NCBI GenBank assembly: GCA_026014665.1
Contig: JAOZHX010000019.1
Location: forward strand, 225,939-289,938
Origin: Candidatus Bathyarchaeota archaeon
Lineage (GTDB): Archaea > Thermoproteota > Bathyarchaeia > Bathyarchaeales > Bathycorpusculaceae
Direction of reading: 5' to 3'
Length of the DNA: 64,000 nt
Shown here piece after piece: positions 1-8,700 of the stretch (position 1 is the stretch's first letter; each line of letters begins with the position of its first letter). Position numbers and translations under genes: made by a program. The notes beneath the pieces are model-generated. The model was not told the origin of the DNA. It saw only the letters and a program-made list of their open reading frames with translations, and searched no databases.

Positions 1-385
1 TTGCGGGTCCAGAGAGTACGCCGTGGAGTTTGCCTTGGGCGACTAATCCTTGGGTGGTTTTTTCTAACGGCAAGTATTCTGCTTTTACGTTGAGCCTCTT
101 GTGCAGTTGGTCATGGAGTTCAGCGGTTTTTCTTATGTAAGCAACGATGGCTTCTGGATCAAAGTTCACGTTGGTCAAAGTTGCGAAAAGCGCTTCTGCC
201 GTGAACACGCTATTTTTCTCGTCTAACATGCCTGCTTTTTGCGCTTGGATTGCTAGTTGGCTTAATTCTCGGAGTTTGTAAACTAAGAGGTCTTGGAGGT
301 TTGCTACTTCAGGGTTTTTACCGCAGACACCCATAACGGTGCAGCCTTGTCCCTTAGCCGTTTGTTCGCATTGATAACAGAACAT
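1..385 (-). CDS. hcp: Hybrid cluster protein (hydroxylamine reductase), N-terminal part
   Basis: The gene runs off the left edge, so only about 128 N-terminal residues are visible. They begin MFCYQCEQTAKGQGC and hold four cysteines spaced C-x2-C-x8-C-x5-C. This is the proximal Fe-S cluster motif of Hcp proteins from strict anaerobes; enterobacterial Hcp has wider spacing. The family carries a second 4Fe-2S-2O hybrid cluster, not visible here, and is linked to NO detoxification or hydroxylamine reduction in the cytoplasm. I chose the ATG at 385 because family members start just before the first cysteine; a GTG eleven codons upstream is in frame. A TATA-like stretch around 413-424 lies close to the ATG and would give a very short leader. 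Confidence 0.9.
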   Translation of the reverse strand, partial: MFCYQCEQTAKGQGCTVMGVCGKNPEVANLQDLLVYKLRELSQLAIQAQKAGMLDEKNSVFTAEALFATLTNVNFDPEAIVAYIRKTAELHDQLHKRLNVKAEYLPLEKTTQGLVAQGKLHGVLSGPA

Positions 386-582
386 TTGGTTTTGACTCAA
401 ATTTGACACCTTGATTAAGTATAGGGTTCTGATTGTTGATAGCTATTGCCCCGTATATTTTAGGGATATTTCTGGAATAGCTAAAAACAATTCACTATTA
501 AAAGCAAAACATACTATTATGTTTGCTTGTATGAAAAATCGGTTGCAGACAAACCCTCATACTGCAAAGCACACATGTAGTT

Positions 583-593
583 GGATTTAATAA
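583..593 (+). promoter_or_regulatory. Putative TATA box for the gene at 625
   Basis: A GGATTTAATAAG stretch lies about 40 bp upstream of the ATG at 625. That would place transcription start near 613-617, just before an AGGGA Shine-Dalgarno-like stretch. The call rests on position and composition only. Confidence 0.35.
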
Positions 594-624
594 GAGAATC
601 GCAATTGTGAATTAGGGAAGCTGC

Positions 625-972
625 ATGGCTTATCTGCGTACAGAACAGGAAAAACTCGAAATAGCCTATCCACTCGAAGACATCTGGCAAGCACTATCGA
701 AAGCTGTGGAAACGCTAGAATGGACTTTTCTGGAGAAAGATGACCAAGCACATAAAGCAAAAATAAAAACCAAACACGGTTTCATGGCGTACAGTTCAAC
801 CCTCACTGTTGAGGCAAACACCGTAGATAAGCAAACCACGAGGATGTCTATTAACGCGGAAACACCTGTAACCACGATAACTGCGATGGCTGATTTTGGC
901 CGAACTCGAGACCGCATTGACCATTTAATCGAAACATTAGCTAAGCAGATGGAAAATAAAAAGCAACCCTAA
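625..972 (+). CDS. Small hypothetical protein, 115 aa
   Basis: I do not recognise this protein. It is soluble, with no signal peptide or membrane segment. It opens with an amphipathic helix (residues 5-35) containing IWQALSKAVETLEW, continues with a strand-rich middle (about 40-85) and ends in a helix (95-112). That helix-strand-helix plan vaguely recalls small lipid- or ligand-binding SRPBCC-like folds, but no catalytic motif supports a function. The ATG has AGGGA at 616-620 as a plausible ribosome-binding site. The gene is divergent from hcp and its stop is only a few bases from the convergent ABC permease stop at 975, so it is probably transcribed alone. Confidence 0.7.
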   Translation: MAYLRTEQEKLEIAYPLEDIWQALSKAVETLEWTFLEKDDQAHKAKIKTKHGFMAYSSTLTVEANTVDKQTTRMSINAETPVTTITAMADFGRTRDRIDHLIETLAKQMENKKQP

Positions 973-974
973 GG

Positions 975-1925
975 TTACTCAAACACCTGCGAACGCTTAA
1001 ACGCATACCAAGCTATGAACAGGAAGACAGCAATGTAGACAAACGCAACTCCGATTGAACGCAGAGCAATCAACCCCATGGATTCGGCGAAAAGCAGCTT
1101 AGGCGGTGCTGTGAAGTTGAAGATGTCTCGATGGTAAAAACTCACATTTGAAGTCGGATACAAAACCACTTTTACCATGTTATTGCCGATGCTGTCAGTT
1201 CCCGTTGAAACCGAAGATAACGTGTTAACCGTGATGTTCGAAACCGTAATGTTCTGTCCACCAGAAACGTTAAGGGTACCAGAGACGCCAGAGCCAGGAA
1301 TATAGTTTAAGCCACTTGGGTTATCAGATAACTGTGATATGAGTCCTCCACCGATTGCTAGCGCGATAAACAAGCCAAATGCCATCAGAAAAGCAAGCAA
1401 TGAGTTTTTTGTAACAGAACCAGCAGCCAAGACAATCGCTACCCATATGAAGGTGCTTATAATGTCCCCGATTAACGCTAAGGGCACAAGCTGCAGGTTG
1501 TATTGGGGACCATAAACGACTATGCCTCCAACGATTGAGTATATGTAGATAACGGCGTAAGCGGTAAGTATGGTCAGGAAAATGGCGAAGAGTTTGCCCA
1601 AGAAAACCATGGTTCTTGAAACTGGTTTTGTTAAGAGGGGAACGATGGTGCCGCTTTCATATTCGCCTGAGATGCTGTTCATTGCGGTTACGATGGCGAA
1701 GAGGACAAAACTTAGGTTTCCAACGCTAAAGGTTATGGCGAAATAGGGATTCTCAGATATGTTAAAAAGGGCTGGGAGCGCAAATTGTATGGTTGCTAAA
1801 ACAAAGGCAAAGATTAGTGCGCCTATGAAGCGTTTTTTTCGGATATTCCAGAGCATTTCATAGCGTGTGATTGCCCAAAAACGTTGCAGCCATGTTGGTC
1901 GTTGTTTTTCTATTTGTCTTTCCAT
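975..1925 (-). CDS. ABC-2 type transporter permease
   Basis: This is an integral membrane subunit of an ABC-2 exporter, 316 aa. The first membrane segment (about 33-52) follows the basic N-terminal stretch ITRYEMLWNIRKKRF. A cluster of segments spans about 70-200, an extracytoplasmic loop rich in Gly, Ser, Asn and Val spans about 205-275, and a last helix lies near 285-308. The motif GEYESGTIVPLLTKPVSR (about 87-104) is the typical cytoplasmic coupling region of ABC-2 permeases. It follows its ATPase gene with no gap (start at 1925, ATPase stop at 1926), so the two are co-transcribed and translationally coupled. The substrate cannot be read from the sequence. Confidence 0.85.
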   Translation of the reverse strand: MERQIEKQRPTWLQRFWAITRYEMLWNIRKKRFIGALIFAFVLATIQFALPALFNISENPYFAITFSVGNLSFVLFAIVTAMNSISGEYESGTIVPLLTKPVSRTMVFLGKLFAIFLTILTAYAVIYIYSIVGGIVVYGPQYNLQLVPLALIGDIISTFIWVAIVLAAGSVTKNSLLAFLMAFGLFIALAIGGGLISQLSDNPSGLNYIPGSGVSGTLNVSGGQNITVSNITVNTLSSVSTGTDSIGNNMVKVVLYPTSNVSFYHRDIFNFTAPPKLLFAESMGLIALRSIGVAFVYIAVFLFIAWYAFKRSQVFE

Positions 1926-2876
1926 TTATGGTTTGCCTCCTTGGGTTTTGTTGATTAACTGGATAAACACTTCTTCTAAACTGTGCCCTTTAGTGTTCAT
2001 GGCAACGATGATTCCTCCAGCATTGGTTATAGTCTTGGAGATTTCGGCTCTGACATCATCGAATGTTTTAAGCGGAATGTTTAGTGTGTTGTTGCTTTTA
2101 GTCATGTCTTTTACGTAGGGCAAGTTCTTTAGAGCTGCTATGACGGACTCGTTGAGGTTAACGATTTCAACCTGCAATGTGATCGGGCCTGAGATTAGGT
2201 TTGAAACGTTTTGCAGCGTGTCTGAAACGAGTGCAACTCCACGGTTGATTATGGTTATGTGGGTGCATATCTGCTCAACCTCAAAGAGCAAATGAGAAGA
2301 GACAAAAACAGTCATGCCTTCCTTTGATATGGTTTTGACCAATTCGCGGACTTCAACCATGCCCACAGGATCTAAGCCTATGCTTGGTTCATCCAAAATC
2401 ACGAGTTCAGGACTGTTCAAAAGAGCTTGGGCGATGCCTATTCGCTGTTGCATACCCTTGCTGTATTTGCCGATTAAGTCGTTTTCTCTGCCCTTTAAGC
2501 CGACTAGGTCGAGGAGTTTGGGGATTTGTGCTCGGCGTTCTAGCTGATTCATTCCATACATTCTGCCGTAAATGTCAAGCAACTCTTTGCCTTTGAGGTG
2601 TTTGGGGAACCTGGGCAATTCAGGCATGTAGCCGATGCCAAGTTTTAGGTCTGCTTGGTCCACATGGACTTCTTGCCCTAAAACCCTTGCTGTACCCTCG
2701 CTAGCACGTAGTAAGCCAACTAGAATTTTTATGGTCGTGGTTTTGCCTGCGCCGTTTGGTCCCAGAAAGCCGTGGATGGTGTTACGTTCGACTTTTAGGT
2801 TGAGTTGGTTGACTGCGGTCAAAGATCCATATCTTTTGGTTAGGTTAGTTGTTTCGATGGCAGGTTCCACGGGCAA
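1926..2876 (-). CDS. ABC transporter ATP-binding protein
   Basis: This is the ATPase of the exporter whose permease follows. It has a Walker A GPNGAGKTTT (about 39-48), signature YSKGMQQRIG (about 138-147), Walker B LVILDEPSIGLDP (about 158-170) and an H-loop in VFVSSHLLFEVEQ. Residues 215-316 form the C-terminal extension common in DrrA/CcmA-type exporters. The start is a TTG at 2876 with AGGAGCG a few bases upstream. An AATTATAAAATC stretch near 2890-2902 is a likely TATA box. The pair has no regulator next to it. Confidence 0.88.
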   Translation of the reverse strand: MPVEPAIETTNLTKRYGSLTAVNQLNLKVERNTIHGFLGPNGAGKTTTIKILVGLLRASEGTARVLGQEVHVDQADLKLGIGYMPELPRFPKHLKGKELLDIYGRMYGMNQLERRAQIPKLLDLVGLKGRENDLIGKYSKGMQQRIGIAQALLNSPELVILDEPSIGLDPVGMVEVRELVKTISKEGMTVFVSSHLLFEVEQICTHITIINRGVALVSDTLQNVSNLISGPITLQVEIVNLNESVIAALKNLPYVKDMTKSNNTLNIPLKTFDDVRAEISKTITNAGGIIVAMNTKGHSLEEVFIQLINKTQGGKP

Positions 2877-3022
2877 GCGCTCCTTTGATTTTATAATTTG
2901 ATTTTTAAATTTAAGCTTTAAAATCTTAACAAGAAAGCACAGTTATAGAGATATGAAGGAGTATTAAAGGCTAAAGCAAGTTGGTTTTTTCGATGTCATC
3001 TATGTAATGTAGAGATGGTTCC

Positions 3023-3637
3023 TCATCGAATTGTTGCGTTGTTGGGGAACCCTCGGCTTTCCCAGTAGCCTAAATAGTTTGAGTCGTCGGTTAACTCGAT
3101 TTTGGTGACCCATTTTATCCATTTGTAGCCGTATTGGGTTTGGGCGACGAGTTGGAAGGGAAAACCGCGTTCAGGCGGAAGGGTTAAGCCGTTCATTTTG
3201 TAGGCTATGAGGATGTTGTTGTTGGTCAGGTAATCCAGCGTCAACGCGGTGGAGTAGCCATCGTAGGCATAAAAGATGGCGGTAGTAGCGTTTGGGTTGA
3301 TTTGGGCTTCTTTGAGGAGGTCGCTGATTAAGAATCCTTCCCAGAGAATCTTCACCGACCAACCGTCGACACAGTGTAAGGTGACGGTTTTTTGGTATGT
3401 TTGGAATTTGCTGAGCACTTCATCGTAGGTATATTCAACGGTTTTGTTTACCAACCCAGTTATTTCTAAACGGTAAGTGGAGACGTTAACGTATTGAGTG
3501 CATTTTATGGAGTTTTCATGGAAGTCGCTGATGTATGAGAGGTCTTCACCTTGGTAATCACGGATTTCTTCGGGGTAGAGAATTTTTGGCTGGTTGTTTT
3601 GTATGAAGCTTGTGAACGCTATGAGCACTAAAAACAT
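3023..3637 (-). CDS. Sulfite-oxidase-like molybdopterin oxidoreductase, 5' end frameshifted
   Basis: The protein has the molybdopterin-binding fold of the sulfite oxidase/MsrP superfamily. VTLHCVDGWSVKILWEGF (about 95-112) holds the cysteine expected to bind Mo, and a C-terminal stretch GFPFQLVAQTQYGYKWIKWV follows, as in short archaeal MsrP-like proteins. The open frame starts at an ATG (3637) giving MFLVLIAFTSF, half of a signal anchor. Removing one copy of a 19-bp tandem duplication at 3625-3662 restores an upstream start at 3707. The protein would then begin MERAKRITNVFVAVFII and continue into the same MFLV sequence, forming a complete basic-plus-hydrophobic anchor. The gene as assembled is therefore probably a broken or polymorphic allele. 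Sulfoxide repair or sulfite oxidation outside the membrane is a family-level guess. Confidence 0.78.
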   Translation of the reverse strand: MFLVLIAFTSFIQNNQPKILYPEEIRDYQGEDLSYISDFHENSIKCTQYVNVSTYRLEITGLVNKTVEYTYDEVLSKFQTYQKTVTLHCVDGWSVKILWEGFLISDLLKEAQINPNATTAIFYAYDGYSTALTLDYLTNNNILIAYKMNGLTLPPERGFPFQLVAQTQYGYKWIKWVTKIELTDDSNYLGYWESRGFPNNATIR

Positions 3638-3662
3638 TATGATGCACTAAAAACATTATGAT
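3625..3662. repeat. Perfect 19-bp tandem duplication in the 5' end of the molybdoenzyme gene
   Basis: The unit GCACTAAAAACATTATGAT occurs at 3625-3643 and again at 3644-3662 without a mismatch. Nineteen is not a multiple of three, so the duplication shifts the frame between the natural start (ATG at 3707, minus strand) and the body of the gene. With one copy the frame reads continuously through a normal membrane anchor. It may be a real recent slippage event or an assembly artefact. Confidence 0.9.
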
Positions 3663-3959
3663 GAATACAGCCACGAAAACGTTGGTTATGCGCTTTGCCC
3701 TTTCCATCCGCCTCAAGTATGACCGAAAAAACTACTGTTTAAACATAACTGTTCCGATGAAGCGATTTAACCTAAACAGTGAGGTCTTCTAGTTGGGTTT
3801 TTTCTATAGCCCCCCTTTTAAATAGAAAATTTTTAGAATGCGTGGAAAAAAATGGCAAATCCTATTTTAGGGGATTTAAAACGTGAGCGTTCTTTGAGTT
3901 TTGTGAATATACAACATTTTTAAATTCAAGTAAAAAAAGAAAGGAATTCTTTGTTGATT

Positions 3960-6614
3960 CTAAGGCCGCTTCTTAAGCATCATTACTATTATTGCGCCGA
4001 CTATTGCAATTGCTAAGATGATTGCTGCCCCTATGCCGATGATGTACATTTCTGCGTTTGATGATGTAGAAATTGGTTGGTCCGTAGATTTCGGAGTTGC
4101 ACCCTCGCTCACTACTATGTATGTCGTTTGAGTAGAGGGACCATACGATTTAGAACCCGCAAAGTTAGCGATAATCTGATATGTTCCGGGAACCTCTGGA
4201 GTATAAGGAAGCGCGTAGTTACCGTTGATGTCGCTAACAGTATCGCCTATATGGATGTAGTTCCCATTTGGGTCAATCGTATATAGAGAAACTGGTACGC
4301 CTTTCGCGTTTGCTGGTTTAGGCTGCTGCATGTATATATATTCCATCCAAGCAGTCATATCTTCATCAGATATTGCTGGTGTACCCTTGAGAGGCGTTTC
4401 GAGGTCTCCATTGATGTTGCGTTTGCCAGCGGGTGATTGGTCTGTCACTGTCCCTTCCAAGAGCACGGTGTTGTGAAGTATTGAGGCTTTTGGCGAGGCT
4501 GTAACTGTAATGCCGCTAGGACCTTTGCCAATGCAATATATCATTGCATCGTATCCATTCAAAGCCACTAGATAACCGTCGGCGATGGCAAAATTGCTGC
4601 CTGCATTACCTGAAGGCATCGATACTCCTGCAATTGGAAGATTCCATAGGAGCGCTCCGTTGGAGGCGTTTATACATTGTAGGATTTTTCCACGGTAAAG
4701 AGGCTGGGTCCACGAGTGCTCGCCACTTCCTATGTAGATTTTTCCATCAGCAATGTTACTGATGCCCATTGGATAATTGCCGCCATATGGGGATTCAAAG
4801 CCTTCGGTTTTTGCTGTGAAGTTCCATAATATTTTGCCAGTTCTCATATCGTAAGCTAGCAACACTCCGCCATATCCACAAGTAAGCAGTTTTCCTTCAT
4901 AGACGTTATCGCTCATGCCATAATAGTTTCCAGCTGGCTCAGGTTCACTCTCCCAGAGTTTTTGCCCTGAACGCATATCATAGCCCCAACGTTTCAGTTG
5001 TTTTGCAGATTTAAAGCTGATCACATTGTCTTCCGGATAAACGCCACCTATACTTATCGTTACGTTTGCGGGTGCAAATGGAGGCAAAAATGTTGAGTCC
5101 CAAAGTTTATTTCCTACTTTTCCAGGTTCAAGACTTAAAGCAGTAAGTACTCCCTGAACTGTTCCACGGTCATCGTTAATTCCTGATGTCCCTAAGATTA
5201 TAAATTCCCCTTCACGTATTGCTCTTATCGTAGCAGTTTGGTTTTGAATCGTATTAGTTGGACCAAGGATATAAGCCGATGGAATTGAAAGGTTTAATGA
5301 AAAACCATTGTTTCCATTATGTACAAACATCGAGTAAATGCGTTCAGATTGCCTGCTTTCGTTAGTTGCTGCTGGCCTCCAAGACCAATAATTAGTACCC
5401 GAGGTCCCTGAAAGCATGGTTGGTATAGCGGAAGAGTTCCAGACTTGCAAATAGTATTTTGGTGAAGAAGTGCTTCCAAGGTTGACTAAGTTATAACGCA
5501 ATATGCTTCCGTCCTTGCCGATTACAGCTGTGCCACCGGCAGTTACGTTGGCAACTAATGTGATTGGTTCGCCAGTGTATCCATCTTGTAGTTCCCATGT
5601 TTGAAGGCCACTTGCAGTTATATATCCTGGGGGCAATATTACGTTGGAGGTTTTCCATAAGTATGGTATACCTCCATGTTGGTTGGGGGATTCATAGTTG
5701 TATATCTGCCCGAACGAAGGAGTGGAGGCATTTCGGTAGAAGATAGTTTCCCCTGTGTATAAGTCAACACAGAAGTAGCCTTGCCATTGGTGTGCGTTGA
5801 AACGGTAGTCGTAGAATATTCTTCCATTCATAATTATAGGGCCAGTTCCAGCGTTTGCTCCAAACATGAATCCTTGATAGAAATATGTGAAGTAGCCAGT
5901 GCTTCCGTAGTTTTCATCCATTATGCCTCCCGCATAGTAAGGTTTAGACCACATAACATGGGCGCTTTCAGGTCCTTTGCCTAGGCTTAACTGGGTTGTG
6001 CATCCGCCAGCAGCACCGATTGGTTGCTGTCCAGCACCGCCTAACCAGTTTCCAGCAAGTACATACCAGTCTCTGTTTAGAGCATTTATGGGCCGTGTCC
6101 AGTACCCTTCGGGGAGAGGTGCCTCAGCATATGGTTGTATTGGTTCAGATAGAACTGTAAGAGCTACTAAGCTACTTTCCGCAGCGCTGTAATAGGATTG
6201 AAGTGCAGTTGTATTCTTCCATGTTTCAGGGAAAAATGCTTGAACATAATATGTACCGGTTGTTTCTGGAGTATATGAAACATACCCTCCTCCAACTGGG
6301 TCAGTTCGGGGGATAATGAAAGTTTCTGTTGTATTATCAGGTTTTGTTACGACGACTTTAATGTTTTCCCATGCTGCTCTTCCGTTCGGCGAGGGAACAG
6401 TACCAGCGGTTTCGCCAATATCGGGTGGCATGTCTGCAGTCCACACGACAAGCAAGGCTGATTGACCTACGCCTACCGGGTTGGGTGATACAAAGCAATA
6501 TATATAGCTATTATACCTGTTTACGGCTGCATCAGCAAACTGCATCATTGGAAAAGTAATAGCAAGAGTAAAAATCAGCATTAGCACAATTAAAGATGGT
6601 TTTGTTCTTTTCAT
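3960..6614 (-). CDS. Large secreted protein with PQQ-type beta-propeller repeats and C-terminal membrane anchor
   Basis: An 884-aa surface protein. Residues 1-30 form a signal peptide (MKRTKPSLIVLMLIFTLAIT, then an Ala-rich end). An Ig-like region follows (about 35-155), then a long region (about 165-715) with repeated Trp-docking phrases such as GQKLWESEPEP, GKILWNFTAKT and GALLWNLPIAG, spaced by DGKIYIGSGEH-like strands. This is the pattern of PQQ/BamB-like propellers. Near 720-840 lies a carboxypeptidase-regulatory or Ig-like fold (DINGNYALPYTPEVPGTYQI). A membrane helix (about 855-878) and the basic end KKRP complete it. There is no quinoprotein dehydrogenase active site that I can identify, so a structural or binding role is as likely as an enzymatic one. 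Similar proteins are abundant in uncultured archaea. Confidence 0.75.
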   Translation of the reverse strand: MKRTKPSLIVLMLIFTLAITFPMMQFADAAVNRYNSYIYCFVSPNPVGVGQSALLVVWTADMPPDIGETAGTVPSPNGRAAWENIKVVVTKPDNTTETFIIPRTDPVGGGYVSYTPETTGTYYVQAFFPETWKNTTALQSYYSAAESSLVALTVLSEPIQPYAEAPLPEGYWTRPINALNRDWYVLAGNWLGGAGQQPIGAAGGCTTQLSLGKGPESAHVMWSKPYYAGGIMDENYGSTGYFTYFYQGFMFGANAGTGPIIMNGRIFYDYRFNAHQWQGYFCVDLYTGETIFYRNASTPSFGQIYNYESPNQHGGIPYLWKTSNVILPPGYITASGLQTWELQDGYTGEPITLVANVTAGGTAVIGKDGSILRYNLVNLGSTSSPKYYLQVWNSSAIPTMLSGTSGTNYWSWRPAATNESRQSERIYSMFVHNGNNGFSLNLSIPSAYILGPTNTIQNQTATIRAIREGEFIILGTSGINDDRGTVQGVLTALSLEPGKVGNKLWDSTFLPPFAPANVTISIGGVYPEDNVISFKSAKQLKRWGYDMRSGQKLWESEPEPAGNYYGMSDNVYEGKLLTCGYGGVLLAYDMRTGKILWNFTAKTEGFESPYGGNYPMGISNIADGKIYIGSGEHSWTQPLYRGKILQCINASNGALLWNLPIAGVSMPSGNAGSNFAIADGYLVALNGYDAMIYCIGKGPSGITVTASPKASILHNTVLLEGTVTDQSPAGKRNINGDLETPLKGTPAISDEDMTAWMEYIYMQQPKPANAKGVPVSLYTIDPNGNYIHIGDTVSDINGNYALPYTPEVPGTYQIIANFAGSKSYGPSTQTTYIVVSEGATPKSTDQPISTSSNAEMYIIGIGAAIILAIAIVGAIIVMMLKKRP

Positions 6615-6774
6615 TATTATTTCTCCTATCAGGTTGGCAAGCCATAATTCGATTGGTTGGTTGCCAACAGGACTGCCTTATGACGTCATTCAATATATAA
6701 GTTTAATGCTGGCTATAAAAAGTCAAAGTCAACCTCAAAATTCAATCGAACAGAGAAGAGCAGCCTGTGGTAGG

Positions 6775-7152
6775 TTACTTGATGGATTCTTTTAGGGCTA
6801 CAAAGTACGACATGACCTGCTCCATTTGAGATTGTGCCATGGCGAGTATGGCGGCTACTGCTGCTCTTTTTGGCGCTGTAGTCAAGGTAGCTATTGCATA
6901 GTCGAGGCTGGTGAAGAGAGGGTCCCATGGAATGTTGACGCGTTTGCCTTTCAAATTGTAGAGCGCTAAAACATAGGCGCTGGCTCGGTTTAAGCTGTCT
7001 TTGAATGATTGGATGCTTGTACCGATGACTTCAACGTCGTAGTCTTTGCCGGCGACAAAGCTCTTGATTACCGTGTAATTTTGTTCTAAATTGTGGATTT
7101 CAACAAGCAGGTCCTGCTTAATTCTGGCTTCAGCATCGGTTTGCATATTCAT
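6775..7152 (-). CDS. Hypothetical helical protein, 125 aa
   Basis: I do not recognise this protein. It appears to be all-helical and soluble. An acidic N-terminal helix (about 5-30) is followed by two or three amphipathic helices, and the stretch TTAPKRAAVAAILAMAQSQM (about 91-110) is moderately hydrophobic. There are no cysteines or nucleotide-binding motifs. The ATG at 7152 is followed closely by a second Met codon (MNM), so the exact start is uncertain by two codons. Neighbours give no functional hint. Confidence 0.6.
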   Translation of the reverse strand: MNMQTDAEARIKQDLLVEIHNLEQNYTVIKSFVAGKDYDVEVIGTSIQSFKDSLNRASAYVLALYNLKGKRVNIPWDPLFTSLDYAIATLTTAPKRAAVAAILAMAQSQMEQVMSYFVALKESIK

Positions 7153-7203
7153 CGCTTTTTTGTATGTTAGAATCTAGTAGATAAGACTTTTTTGTCCTAG
7201 TAG

Positions 7204-8700
7204 TCAAACAGACATTCGATTCCGCATGCGCCCGAGCAATAAGCACAGTTTATGTCGGCTAATCCAAAGAAGCCCCGATAAGGCGATGGCGAACCCTAAA
7301 TATTGGGCACCCATCAAAACGCTGTCGCTAGCGATTGGCGCTGAGTTGAAAAGTGAGTATCCAACGTCAACGTCTGGTTGAACCCTAAAAATCAAGAAGT
7401 CGCTGGTTGAAAACAAGTGCACATACCGCATGTTATACAGGACAGCCAATCCAGTTAAGCAAAGCCCTGCTAGACCGATTAGAAGAAACGGTTTCTTCCA
7501 TTTAATGCTGGATGACTTGATCAGCGAAAGAGATTTTGTAACCACAGAGGCAGCCAGAAAAGAGAAGAAAGGCAGTGCATGGTAATCATATTTAACCGCG
7601 TTCAGATAAGGCGCTTTCAGGTTCAAACCTACACCCAAATAAGTATCGATACCAATCATGAGCACAATAACTATCAAGCAGCAAACCTCAAACAACCAAA
7701 ACCTGCCAAATAACCGTTTTGCAAACAAATAAAACAGCAAAGAAAACGCGGCGGCATCTAAGAAAAACCAGCCTAAACCATAGTTAATCAAGAAATTGCT
7801 GACAAAAAAGTAGGATGGCACAACATCGGGGGCGTTGTTCACCATGAAATCGGTGTGGCCAAAAATTGAGGCTACGCCCAGACCAGACACTGTTTGGTAC
7901 CAAAAATAATATGCTACCAAGAGAGGCAAAATAAAAACGGTAACCGCACCCAAAAAACGCAGCGGTTTCTTGGTTCCATAACGCAGGAAAAGAACTGACA
8001 ATGGAATGAGCGTGAAGGCAGCGTACAACTTGGTCATGAATGCAGCAGCAAAAAGCATCCCTGCGACAGAGAAGAGCTTAAGTGAGTTACGTTGAATAGC
8101 CAATATACCGACAAACAAGCTTGCGAGGCTAAAGAAAAGACACTGCACATCGATAAGGTAAGTTCTGGACAGTATTAGATGCCAGGGGCTGAAAGCAAAC
8201 AGTAATGCAGCAAAAAAAGCAGTTGTCCTGTTATAGATTAGAGCGCCAATTCCATAGACTAAGGCAACGCAACCCAGCCCAAACAACATCACCAAAAAAG
8301 AGCCATAATTCAAAGATAAACCAAAAACCGTAGCGAATGCGGCTTGAATGTAGAACCCCAGCGGCGGTTGATCCATCAAGTAAAATCCATTCGTGTAAGG
8401 CAACCCATACTTCATGACCCCTGAAACAGCATCCAATTCCCAAGTTGAATCCCCATTATGGTAGGGTCCAATTGAGAGGGCGACAAAGAAAAAACCGACC
8501 AAAACCGCTAAAAGCGGATAATATGCACTTAAGATCGCTTTCCAGCCAGCCTTGCCAAACTTGGCAGTATCAGTTCTTGTGGCTTGCAACATTGCGCTTT
8601 TGGAGGCTTTGAGGGGATTCAAAGCTGGCTTCCTGTCCAAACGATTACCCCCTTTAAGCGTAAAGAAATAATAAATTTTCTTCGTTCCCTCCTCAACCAA
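7204..8700 (-). CDS. Membrane glycosyltransferase, GT39/ArnT-like
   Basis: A 498-aa multi-pass protein with about a dozen membrane segments. The first extracytoplasmic loop (about 80-120) contains LMDQPPLGFYIQAAF, matching the D/E-x-PPL region of ArnT/PMT-type glycosyltransferases, which use polyprenyl-phosphate sugars. It probably transfers a sugar to a surface lipid or protein on the outer face of the membrane. The TTG at 8700 overlaps the acyltransferase stop by 8 bp. A second TTG at 8640 is preceded by AAAGGGGGT, a good ribosome-binding site, and would give a start right before LDRKPALNPLK; I consider it equally likely. Together with the acyltransferase upstream it suggests decoration of surface glycans. 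Confidence 0.78.
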   Translation of the reverse strand: MVEEGTKKIYYFFTLKGGNRLDRKPALNPLKASKSAMLQATRTDTAKFGKAGWKAILSAYYPLLAVLVGFFFVALSIGPYHNGDSTWELDAVSGVMKYGLPYTNGFYLMDQPPLGFYIQAAFATVFGLSLNYGSFLVMLFGLGCVALVYGIGALIYNRTTAFFAALLFAFSPWHLILSRTYLIDVQCLFFSLASLFVGILAIQRNSLKLFSVAGMLFAAAFMTKLYAAFTLIPLSVLFLRYGTKKPLRFLGAVTVFILPLLVAYYFWYQTVSGLGVASIFGHTDFMVNNAPDVVPSYFFVSNFLINYGLGWFFLDAAAFSLLFYLFAKRLFGRFWLFEVCCLIVIVLMIGIDTYLGVGLNLKAPYLNAVKYDYHALPFFSFLAASVVTKSLSLIKSSSIKWKKPFLLIGLAGLCLTGLAVLYNMRYVHLFSTSDFLIFRVQPDVDVGYSLFNSAPIASDSVLMGAQYLGFAIALSGLLWISRHKLCLLLGRMRNRMSV

